DNA of 34,080 bases from Pyrinomonadaceae bacterium. GTDB lineage: Bacteria; Acidobacteriota; Blastocatellia; Pyrinomonadales; Pyrinomonadaceae. Each line of letters starts with the position of its first letter. Within the stretch, counting starts at the first letter, position 1. The stretch is from assembly GCA_023717605.1 (NCBI GenBank), contig JAMQPH010000667.1:1-34080 (forward strand). Direction: 5' to 3'. Position numbers and translations under genes: made by a program. Below are positions 16,397 through 22,996 of the stretch, piece after piece. A model generated the notes under the pieces. That model was given only the letters and a program-made list of their open reading frames with translations. It searched no databases and was not told the DNA's origin.

Positions 16397-16426
16397 ATTA
16401 TGGACGTTCGAGATTCAGCGAGTCAA
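16397..16426 (-). promoter_or_regulatory. sigma-70 promoter for the GAF/proline-rich gene
   Basis: On the minus strand TTGACT (16421-16426) and CATAAT (16397-16402) are 18 nt apart, about 110 bases upstream of the GTG start. Each box matches 5 of 6 consensus positions. Confidence 0.6.
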
Positions 16427-16447
16427 GAAATGGTTTGGGTGAGAGGG

Positions 16448-16465
16448 GTTCAGTTTGACCTGAAC
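16448..16465. repeat. 6-bp hairpin or operator-like dyad
   Basis: GTTCAG (16448-16453) and CTGAAC (16460-16465) are separated by 6 nt in the divergent spacer, about 20 bases upstream of the -35 box at 16421-16426 on the minus strand. Confidence 0.4.
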
Positions 16466-16485
16466 GCGGTGCCCACACTTAGTCT

Positions 16486-16605
16486 CAGAACCGCGGACCG
16501 GTAGCCACTGGGTCAGTGTGGGTGTCATTCAGGCCGTGTGTAACGGTGAATTGTTGATGCTTGATGCTGGCGCAACGTGACCCAGTTTACCGCTCCTCGG
16601 TTCTG
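16486..16605. other. structured 120-nt inverted repeat element
   Basis: Three nested stems are collinear: 16486-16493 with 16598-16605 (8 bp), 16499-16503 with 16588-16592 (5 bp), and 16507-16515 with 16578-16586 (9 bp). The internal loops are symmetrical (5/5) and asymmetrical (3/1), and the terminal loop is about 62 nt. It lies in the divergent spacer upstream of the receiver gene promoter. It could be a non-coding RNA, a MITE or an extended operator; I do not recognise a known family. Confidence 0.6.
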
Positions 16606-16701
16606 TGCTCGCGTTTAATTGCCCGCTATTGAGCAACTTGAGCCAATGCCTTGGGTGAGGAGGGTCACAAAGTCATGACGCTACCTTCGAGCGAAGTCGA
16701 T

Positions 16702-16730
16702 TTGACTCCCTCGATGGGCTAAGTTATAAG
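16702..16730 (+). promoter_or_regulatory. sigma-70 promoter for the receiver gene
   Basis: TTGACT (16702-16707) and TATAAG (16725-16730) are 17 nt apart. The predicted transcription start is near 16737, giving a short leader before the ATG at 16774. Confidence 0.7.
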
Positions 16731-16773
16731 TCGCTCCATGCAATCGCGCGCCAAGCCCGCGACCTGACACACA

Positions 16774-17211
16774 ATGCCAGCTAGCATTCTCATTGCTGAC
16801 GACTACGAGGACAACCTGGAGCTTCTGCGGCTCTTGTTGGCTGCTGCCGATTATCAGGTCATCGAAGCAAGAAATGGCGAAGAATGTTTGAAGTTGGCCC
16901 GGCAGATGCGACCGGATCTGATTATGGTCGATCTATCTATGCCCGTCCTCGATGGCTGGGAAATGTTTCGAGCGTTGAGAGCTGATAAACTTACGGCTTC
17001 AATTCGCTGCATAGCCGTAACCGCTCATGGTGACGCCGACCGCGAACGCGCTCTTCGAGCCGGATTCAATGCCTATCTCTCAAAGCCATTCCGCGGCGCC
17101 GAGTTACTGGAGACGGTCGCCACACTGTTATCCTCCTCGCCGTCAGCCACCTATGCTGGCGAAGGTTTGCTCTCACGAGACATGATCAGCGAGCCAGTCC
17201 TGGAGTCGTAA
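16774..17211 (+). CDS. stand-alone CheY-like response regulator
   Basis: A 145 aa single receiver domain. The acidic pair is in ILIADDYEDN (residues 5-14), the phospho-acceptor Asp is in LIMVDLSMPVLDGWE (about residue 53), the conserved Thr is in AVTAHG and the Lys in YLSKPF. The last ~25 residues are a short tail without an output domain. It would be phosphorylated by a histidine kinase and act by protein-protein interaction or as a phosphorelay step. No kinase gene is in this window, so its partner is elsewhere. Ribosome-binding sequence is weak. It is convergent with the methyltransferase gene. Confidence 0.9.
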   Translation: MPASILIADDYEDNLELLRLLLAAADYQVIEARNGEECLKLARQMRPDLIMVDLSMPVLDGWEMFRALRADKLTASIRCIAVTAHGDADRERALRAGFNAYLSKPFRGAELLETVATLLSSSPSATYAGEGLLSRDMISEPVLES

Positions 17212-17219
17212 GAACCGTT

Positions 17220-17254
17220 CATTTTCCATTTTCCATTTCTTCCAGATCCTCATT
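17220..17254. repeat. solitary CATT heptamer array
   Basis: Two identical CATTTTC heptamers, then CATTTCT and two degenerate units, run from 17220 to 17254. The array fills the 38-bp gap between the convergent receiver and methyltransferase genes and overlaps the methyltransferase stop codon. It has no inverted partner. Confidence 0.7.
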
Positions 17255-18269
17255 TATGGGCAATAACCACTTGTTGGATGGACGGTGGTAGCTGGTGAAT
17301 CTCGCTGCGAGCGAAACCAGCTGCACCACACATCCGTTCCAGTTCCGGAAATGTATATGCGTCGCCTGCAGGTGTGCTGCCAAGCATCACGATGCCGAAA
17401 CCCGCCGTTTCCGGTGGTGAGATGCGATCTTCGTTGGGCACAAACTCCAGTATCACCGCACGCCCATCGTCCGCCAGTGCAGCGTGAACCTTCCGCAAGA
17501 GCGTTTCGCAAGTTGGCGGATCGAAATGGTGCAGAAAGTTGGTTAACAGCACGAGGTCATAGCCTGTCCCGTAATCAACATCAAATGCACTGCCTGCGAT
17601 TGTTTGGTAACGATCGGCGATGCCTGCCTTGCCTGCATTCTCCCTGGCCACCGCAAGCACATTTGGCCAATCGAGGGCGACGACTTCGGTTTGCGGATTC
17701 TTATTGGCGAAGGCAATTCCATAAAGGCCATGACCCGCAGCAATGTCCAGGACCCTCAACTTTCGATCGGCCTTTTCATCCACGAGATTCGCCATCAACT
17801 GTGCGGGCATAGCCATCATTCCCGTCATGGCGCGAGCGAACTTGACCCAGATTGGATGCTCCGGCGCGATCGTCCCTTCTTCCGAAGCAACTGTGCCACC
17901 CTTGCGCACGGCTCCAGTGAGATCCTTGAAACCCTCCCTAAGCATCGGTGACAGAAGAAACTCAAGACTGTCGCCTAGGTATGCCGGTGAACGTTTATCG
18001 AGGAATAGTGCCGACTCCGGGGTAAGCTTGTAACTCTGACCGTCCTTCGTTAGAAAACCCATAACACAGAGAAAATCGCAAAGAATTCGGATGCCGCGTT
18101 CAGCCGCGCTGCACCGGTCGGCAATCTCGAGAGCGCTTGTTTTGCCTTCGCCGATCGCCGTAAAGACTTCCAACTCTACAGCGGCCTTCAAAGCCTCAGT
18201 CCGCTGATACGCGTTCGCTGTTTGAAAGAATAAATGTGGTGTTGGTTGTTGAAGACCAGGACTGCTCAT
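17250..18269 (-). CDS. SAM-dependent O-methyltransferase-like protein
   Basis: A 339 aa two-domain methyltransferase. The N-terminal ~100 residues are a helical, winged-helix-like dimerisation domain (ALKAAVELEVFTAIGEG...). The Rossmann domain has the SAM-binding motif VLDIAAGHGLYGI (about 172-184), an acidic residue after the second strand (VVALDWP), and LTNFLHHFDPP, with a His-His pair at about residue 245 in the place of the catalytic His of plant-type O-methyltransferases. C-terminal VILEFVPNED fits the same family (acetylserotonin O-methyltransferase-like). The acceptor substrate is unknown. A good GAGGAG site precedes the ATG at 18269. Confidence 0.85.
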   Translation of the reverse strand: MSSPGLQQPTPHLFFQTANAYQRTEALKAAVELEVFTAIGEGKTSALEIADRCSAAERGIRILCDFLCVMGFLTKDGQSYKLTPESALFLDKRSPAYLGDSLEFLLSPMLREGFKDLTGAVRKGGTVASEEGTIAPEHPIWVKFARAMTGMMAMPAQLMANLVDEKADRKLRVLDIAAGHGLYGIAFANKNPQTEVVALDWPNVLAVARENAGKAGIADRYQTIAGSAFDVDYGTGYDLVLLTNFLHHFDPPTCETLLRKVHAALADDGRAVILEFVPNEDRISPPETAGFGIVMLGSTPAGDAYTFPELERMCGAAGFARSEIHQLPPSIQQVVIAHK

Positions 18270-18311
18270 ATTAGGTGCTCCTCATTGAAGGTAGGGGATT
18301 TGCTAACCAGT

Positions 18312-18830
18312 TCAGTATCGGATCAAAGGGGCATCTTTACGACAGAGAAGAAAACGGTCTCTGGTGGTTGGCCCATAGGCGATGGCTGTAACCATGCCAT
18401 CCTGGACCTGGTACTCAATGCCGCTTCGTTTGTCATGATAGTAAGTTGCGCCGGAATCGCCGGTGTACCACTTGTGCTTTTCGATATTTCTTATCTTAAG
18501 ATTCGCAACCGGGATTTCTTCGTGCAAGGTGATGCTGATGTTGACGACCGTATCGCGCGAAACTTTCCAATTGCCCCAGTCGGCAGGGAGTCCCTGCTCG
18601 CAAGGCTTAAGCGCGTACCTCACCTGTACGTGTCCTTGTTTTTTCTCGTAAAGCTCGACCGCCCCCTCGGCTCCGATCTTCGGCTTACCGAGCACTCGTC
18701 TCACATCCGTCCGCTTCGAACGCAGCGGCACAATGCCTCGCCAGGGCTTGGCCACGGCTGCATCAGCCATTCCCAGCAGCAAGGCACAGCAAATTAAAAC
18801 AAACCTGCGCTTCTTTCTATCGCCAATCAT
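18312..18830 (-). CDS. small secreted protein, acidobacterial family
   Basis: A 172 aa protein with a signal peptide (residues 9-27, FVLICCALLLGMADAAVA, cleavage after VA). The mature N-terminus reads WRGIVPLRSKRTDVRRVLGKP, a pattern I associate with a small family of acidobacterial exported proteins of unknown function; I quote it from memory of that family, not from a search. The C-terminal part has GIEYQVQDGMVTAIAYGP, beta-rich. It ends 42 bases before the methyltransferase start, same strand. Its ATG overlaps the end of a short upstream reading frame (18817-18924), which may couple translation. Confidence 0.65.
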   Translation of the reverse strand: MIGDRKKRRFVLICCALLLGMADAAVAKPWRGIVPLRSKRTDVRRVLGKPKIGAEGAVELYEKKQGHVQVRYALKPCEQGLPADWGNWKVSRDTVVNISITLHEEIPVANLKIRNIEKHKWYTGDSGATYYHDKRSGIEYQVQDGMVTAIAYGPTTRDRFLLCRKDAPLIRY

Positions 18831-18924
18831 CGATCACAAAAGCCCCGGGCCGGCTGTATCCGGGTTCGTTAGGCCGGTGCATCTCCACACCCTGAAAGTC
18901 AGTTCTAAAGCCCATTGCGAGCAT
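18817..18924 (-). CDS. candidate 35 aa small protein upstream of the secreted protein
   Basis: A short frame starting at ATG 18924 and ending TAG at 18817, overlapping the start of the next gene by 14 bases. It encodes MLAMGFRTDFQGVE followed by HRPNEPGYSRPG and a hydrophobic C-terminus ending in DDWR. The same frame is open upstream to about 19008 with no ATG. Its codon third-position GC is similar to that of real genes here. A second small frame in another phase (18905-19009, MSSQQAATEA) has a better ribosome-binding site. The two may be remnants of one frameshifted gene or two leader peptides. Low confidence. Confidence 0.35.
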   Translation of the reverse strand: MLAMGFRTDFQGVEMHRPNEPGYSRPGAFVIDDWR

Positions 18925-19009
18925 CTGTTGAGGGTTCCACCAGATCTGCTTCTTGCAAGTTGTCCATTGAAACGTCGATTGCTTCGGTCGCAGCTTGTTG
19001 AGATGACAT
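18905..19009 (-). CDS. candidate 34 aa leader peptide
   Basis: Starts at ATG 19009, eight bases after AGGGA, and ends at a TAG at 18905. It encodes MSSQQAATEAIDV and continues acidic. It overlaps the longer frame at 18817-18924 in a different phase. It may be a real small gene or the N-terminus of a frameshifted gene. Confidence 0.3.
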   Translation of the reverse strand: MSSQQAATEAIDVSMDNLQEADLVEPSTDARNGL

Positions 19010-19042
19010 TAAGTTAATCCCTATTGCTTGGTTGCTGGGCAT

Positions 19043-20779
19043 CTACGGCGTGAAGGTGCGATAAAAGTCGATGCCCGAGAAGTTTAAATGCATGGTCTTT
19101 CCATTTACTAATGTGTCAAAGGTCATGCGCTCAGCCGAATTGATGTCTCCTTGTGGCCGAAATATTCCAGGTTCCAAGGGAAGTAGAAGCTGCTGGTCAT
19201 CGAGAATCAGCCGCCCTTTGCGAACAGACAGGCGGGAGCTTCCATACCACGGACTGTCGGACCGGTACGTTCCAGTGACACTGTCCCACTCTTTTGGATA
19301 CTCGAACACCTTTGGTCCCGCGTATCGTTCGTTGGTCCACCAGTCCGGGCCATGAAACGCTTCAACCACTATGTCTTTATCTCGACCAAACCTCAAGGCG
19401 AACAGATCGTAATCTGGGTGCTTGACGATGAAGCGATCTCGGCCTGCTTGTTCCAGCACTATACGTTGACTGCCGTGCTGCAGTATCAGTTTCTCGCCTT
19501 GAGCGATCAGCACGAGCTTTTTTCCGTCGGGTGCAGAGAAGGTGCCGGCATAGTCGCCGGCATTGTTGACACTGTCCGGAGTCGCTTGAGGTGGGGGCAG
19601 AGCTGGCAACTCCTGATTGCGGGAAGCTGCGTACAACAGATCGAGAGCGTACCTGGTGACCGCCACCGGGCGGTAACCGCGCAAATTGGCATTCACCGAC
19701 GCGAAGGCTGCAAAGCCGTCAGTCAGATCGGCATACATCGCCGAACTGAACGCAACCATACCGCCGGTGTGACGTACGAGCGTGCGGTTGCTGACATCGC
19801 TGTTCCATAGTCCATAACCGTAGCTCGCATCTTCCCCGCGAAAGGGTGCCTTGATGACGGGTTTGACCAATAGCTCAAAACTCTTCTCCGAGATCACCCG
19901 GCCGCGAGGGCCCAGGCCCCGATTCAGCAACATTTGCAGATACGGCACCATGTCGCCGGCCGTTGCCGCCACGCTGCCTGCAGCTTCAGGAACTTCTAAC
20001 CAGGGTGCCTCGGTAATCTTACCTCTGAGCGGGAACGGTCGATCTTCGTGGAGAGGAACATAGCCAATGGCGAGTCTCTCCTTGATCGCGTTAGTAATCA
20101 CCGGCGCACTGGAAGTCATTCCCAGCGGTTCCATAACGCGCTTGAGCAACACTTCCGGGAAGGGTCTTCTGTCGATGGCCTCCAGTAAAAAACCGAGCAG
20201 CACATATCCGATGTTGGAGTAAAGAAAGCGAGCCCCTGGTTCCGATCCGGTCGTTAGGGTGGTTGCGGCTACGCGCATCAGCAGTGGCACGGCGGAAAGG
20301 CCCGCGGTGTGGGTCAGGAGATGATGTGTGGTAAACGGCGCGTATTTGGATTCGATCTTCAACCACGGCAGGTATTCGATGACGGGTTTGTGCAGGTCGA
20401 TCTTTCCCTCATCTGCCAGGCTCAAGATCGCGATAGCTACGAAAGACTTGGAGATCGATCCGATCTCAAATAAAGTCTGCGGACCAACCTTTACTCCCGC
20501 TTTTAGATCCGCAAAGCCATACTGGGAGGTGCGTAGAAGCCCATTGCGATCTGCAAGAGCGAGAGTCATTCCCGGCGCCCCGGTTTCGTTCATGTGTTGA
20601 GCTATGAATGCGTCGAGACGTTTGTAGGCTGGTTGAAATCGGTCGGCGGCACGTTGAAAACTCGCGGAGGCAGCCAGGATGGGTCGACCTATGCCTGGCA
20701 ATCCACCGAAAACAGCAACACCTAGTCCGGCGTTGAATCCATTTCTCAGCAGTGCGCGTCTCGAAATCGTTGTCGACAA
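19043..20779 (-). CDS. exported serine hydrolase, class C beta-lactamase-like
   Basis: A 578 aa penicillin-binding/beta-lactamase fold protein. A Tat-like signal reads SRRALLRNG (residues 6-14) followed by a hydrophobic stretch. The three active-site motifs are present: SxxK in GSISKSF (Ser about 108, Lys about 111), the tyrosine motif in LYSNIGY (about 185), and HTGG (about 337). The C-terminal ~180 residues form a beta-rich extension, as in many serine hydrolases of this family. The reaction is probably hydrolysis of an ester, amide or peptide bond in the periplasm; substrate unknown. The start codon is TTG at 20779 with AAAGGAG seven bases upstream. The 152 aa gene lies upstream on the same strand. 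Confidence 0.88.
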   Translation of the reverse strand: MSTTISRRALLRNGFNAGLGVAVFGGLPGIGRPILAASASFQRAADRFQPAYKRLDAFIAQHMNETGAPGMTLALADRNGLLRTSQYGFADLKAGVKVGPQTLFEIGSISKSFVAIAILSLADEGKIDLHKPVIEYLPWLKIESKYAPFTTHHLLTHTAGLSAVPLLMRVAATTLTTGSEPGARFLYSNIGYVLLGFLLEAIDRRPFPEVLLKRVMEPLGMTSSAPVITNAIKERLAIGYVPLHEDRPFPLRGKITEAPWLEVPEAAGSVAATAGDMVPYLQMLLNRGLGPRGRVISEKSFELLVKPVIKAPFRGEDASYGYGLWNSDVSNRTLVRHTGGMVAFSSAMYADLTDGFAAFASVNANLRGYRPVAVTRYALDLLYAASRNQELPALPPPQATPDSVNNAGDYAGTFSAPDGKKLVLIAQGEKLILQHGSQRIVLEQAGRDRFIVKHPDYDLFALRFGRDKDIVVEAFHGPDWWTNERYAGPKVFEYPKEWDSVTGTYRSDSPWYGSSRLSVRKGRLILDDQQLLLPLEPGIFRPQGDINSAERMTFDTLVNGKTMHLNFSGIDFYRTFTP

Positions 20780-20844
20780 CTTGTGTCTCCTTTAGATTCG
20801 ACCCAGCCCACGTAGCGTGGTGAAAATCCAACTTAGGAATCAAA

Positions 20845-20872
20845 GCGCCGCCCTCAGGTTGGAGAGCGGCGC
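20845..20872 (-). terminator. candidate terminator of the 152 aa gene
   Basis: A GC-rich inverted repeat (20845-20855 against 20862-20872, one mismatch) lies 45 bases past the stop of the 152 aa gene and upstream of the serine hydrolase. The following T-run on the minus strand is short (TTTG), so this is a weak terminator or a transcript-stabilising hairpin. Confidence 0.45.
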
Positions 20873-20916
20873 GTCGTTAACTTAAAACTAGGCAGCCTGA
20901 ATGAGCAACGTCTTGG

Positions 20917-21375
20917 TTACCTGCTTTTTGGCTCGAGCACAATCTCACGAGCCAAACGGTCGCCCATCACCTCGCGAATCTCCAGCCGGTCTCTGTAACC
21001 TTGCCGCTGCTTCTCGTCATCACCTACATCCTTTTGAGCAAGGGCATCTGCCTTGTCCTCATTTGCCTCCATCGCTGCCAGGTTCTTATATTCTGTCATA
21101 AGCATGACGTTCCACTCACCCGGTGTGTGACCCTCAACAGTGAGGACTTTGTAGGAAAGAATTATCCCTTCCTTTTTCGAGGCTTCCTGATTAGCCTTCC
21201 AAGGGCCTGCGAGGTAATTCAGATAAGCCGTTTCCATTCCGGGTTTCATTCTGATGAACGCAATGTTCCAAACAGAACCGTTGTGGAACGGACGATTGAC
21301 TTGAGCAAATACCGAAATGCCTATAATCAAAACAAGCAGTACTACCGAACCAACTAGGGTGCGTCGAAGTTTCAT
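20917..21375 (-). CDS. exported 152 aa protein of unknown function
   Basis: Residues 6-24 are a signal peptide (LVGSVVLLVLIIGISVFA, cleavage near FAQ). The mature part has alternating beta and helix segments with patterns WNIAFIRMKPGMETAYLNYL, EGIILSYKVLTVEG and WNVMLMTEYKNLAAM, which suggests an alpha-beta barrel (dimeric ABM-like) fold; this is a pattern impression only. A good AGGAG precedes the ATG at 21375. It has its own promoter at 21505-21533 and a leader of about 120 nt. Confidence 0.6.
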   Translation of the reverse strand: MKLRRTLVGSVVLLVLIIGISVFAQVNRPFHNGSVWNIAFIRMKPGMETAYLNYLAGPWKANQEASKKEGIILSYKVLTVEGHTPGEWNVMLMTEYKNLAAMEANEDKADALAQKDVGDDEKQRQGYRDRLEIREVMGDRLAREIVLEPKSR

Positions 21376-21504
21376 GCTGGGCTCCTTTTTCCGTAATGGG
21401 GGTTAAGTCGGGCGGGCTTTACGGGTAACGCCGTCCCAACCATGTTGACGCCAAACGAGCATCGCCGTGGGAATGTCGACAATTTATTGGCCTTGGTGGG
21501 GCGG

Positions 21505-21533
21505 ACTTTAAGAGAAAAGTAAAAGGCTGTCAA
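21505..21533 (-). promoter_or_regulatory. sigma-70 promoter for the 152 aa gene
   Basis: On the minus strand a perfect TTGACA (21528-21533) and TAAAGT (21505-21510) are 17 nt apart, about 130 bases upstream of the ATG at 21375. Confidence 0.7.
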
Positions 21534-21535
21534 TA

Positions 21536-21561
21536 TTTGCCACCGATATTGGCAACCGATA
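21536..21561. promoter_or_regulatory. two 13-bp direct repeats upstream of the -35 box
   Basis: Units 21536-21548 and 21549-21561 match at 11 of 13 positions (TTTGCCACCGATA type). They sit immediately upstream of the -35 box of the 152 aa promoter, as an activator or repressor site would. They abut the class V aminotransferase stop. Confidence 0.45.
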
Positions 21562-22884
21562 CTAGGCAGGAAGGCCTTTCCGCGCAATTGTCTCCATCAC
21601 GTTGCAGAACCGATCCAATTCGCCCAGAGTCGTATACACGTTGGGTGTGATGCGGATGCCCTGAAATTCGTCATGGATGATCGGCGTTGTGAAGATATGA
21701 TGCTTGTCGAATAGATAGCTGCCGATGGCCGAAGGGTTTGTCCCTTCAATGTGAATATTAGCTATTGCGCATGACTGGTTGTCGTCAAATGACGTGTTGA
21801 AGCTGACCTTCGGCACCTCCTTAAGTTTGTTCATCCAGTATCGGGACAGATATCGCAACCGCGCTTCTTTGCGTTTACTTCCCAGCCCGTTGTGGAAAAG
21901 CAATGCTTCACCAATCGCCAGTCGGGGCGCGGCGGAATGCGTGCCAATCTCTTCAAACTTGCGGATGTCTGAGGCTTGCTTCGACTCGGCCGCCATCAAA
22001 GGCCATATCTTCGGTATCTTTTCGCGCTTGACGTAAAGCAGACCCGAACCCTTGGGCGCGAACAGCCACTTGTGCAAGCTGGTGCCGAAGTAGTCGCAGC
22101 CAAGGTCCTTCTGCTTGAAATCAAATTGCGCAAAGGAATGAGCACCATCAACTATGGCTTCGATTCCCTTGGCCCGCGCCATTTCACAGACGGCTTTGAC
22201 CGGAGTGATCTGGCCGGTGATGTTGACCATGTGCGCCATCAGGATCAGACGTGTGCGGCTGGTAATCCCTGCCGCAAATGCCGCGGTGATTTCGTCAAGG
22301 TTCTTGGGTGGGATCGGAATCTTGATTAACTTCAAAACCAGACCTTCACGCCTTTCGCGCTGGCGCAAAGTAGTCACCATGCGTCCGTAATCCTGCGTAG
22401 TTGTAAGAATTTCGTCTCCAGGTTTGAAGTCCATGCCCATCAAAAGGATTTCCAGCGACTCGGAAGCATTTCGGGTGATCGCTATTTCTTCCCGATCGCA
22501 GCCGAAGAGTTCCGCCAGCCCGGTCCGGATCGTTTCCGATTGCGGCTCGAGAATCTGCCACATCGTGTAAGCCGTGGCATCCTCCTGTTGCCAGATGTAG
22601 CGCACCAGCGCTTCAGTAACGATACGCGGACTTGGTGAGACGCCGCCGTTGTTCAAGTTGATGATCCCGCGCGTGACTGAGAAGGATCTTTGAATAACAG
22701 CCCAGTAGTCTTCCTCCATTGCCGTTTGTTGCGGTGACAAATGCGCGACGCTTTTCGTCGCCGCCTGGATCTCTTTTAGAAGAGACGCGACGGTTGATGA
22801 AGACAGAGCTGCAAGACCGAGGCTCTTTCCAGTCACGGAGAGAAAGTTACGACGCGAGTACTTGTAGGCAATCGGATTCTTCAT
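21562..22884 (-). CDS. exported class V PLP-dependent aminotransferase
   Basis: A 440 aa fold-type I enzyme with a Tat signal (SRRNFLSVTGKS, residues 10-21, then a hydrophobic stretch to about 40). The PLP Schiff-base Lys is in SLHKWLFAPKGSG (about residue 273), the phosphate-binding and Asp/His positions are in AIVDGAHSFAQFDF. It resembles isopenicillin N epimerase-like and cysteine desulfurase-like members of class V. The Tat signal places a folded, cofactor-loaded enzyme in the periplasm. The reaction is unknown: racemase, epimerase, lyase or desulfurase are all possible. A clear AGAAGGA site precedes the ATG at 22884. The amidohydrolase gene lies upstream on the same strand. Confidence 0.88.
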   Translation of the reverse strand: MKNPIAYKYSRRNFLSVTGKSLGLAALSSSTVASLLKEIQAATKSVAHLSPQQTAMEEDYWAVIQRSFSVTRGIINLNNGGVSPSPRIVTEALVRYIWQQEDATAYTMWQILEPQSETIRTGLAELFGCDREEIAITRNASESLEILLMGMDFKPGDEILTTTQDYGRMVTTLRQRERREGLVLKLIKIPIPPKNLDEITAAFAAGITSRTRLILMAHMVNITGQITPVKAVCEMARAKGIEAIVDGAHSFAQFDFKQKDLGCDYFGTSLHKWLFAPKGSGLLYVKREKIPKIWPLMAAESKQASDIRKFEEIGTHSAAPRLAIGEALLFHNGLGSKRKEARLRYLSRYWMNKLKEVPKVSFNTSFDDNQSCAIANIHIEGTNPSAIGSYLFDKHHIFTTPIIHDEFQGIRITPNVYTTLGELDRFCNVMETIARKGLPA

Positions 22885-22996
22885 GTTTTCCTTCTAATTT
22901 AATAAACCATCTTCCCCTTACAACGCTTCATCTACCAATTGACCTTTGATCGGTTACCTTTTCCCGACAGAATTCTAATTGGGGCTGGTGAAGATT

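Noticed and set aside
21376-21504. A c-di-GMP (GEMM-type) riboswitch in the leader of the 152 aa gene
   Set aside because: Words like GGGACG and AAAGCC are present, but the rest of the conserved core is missing, so no known riboswitch can be called.
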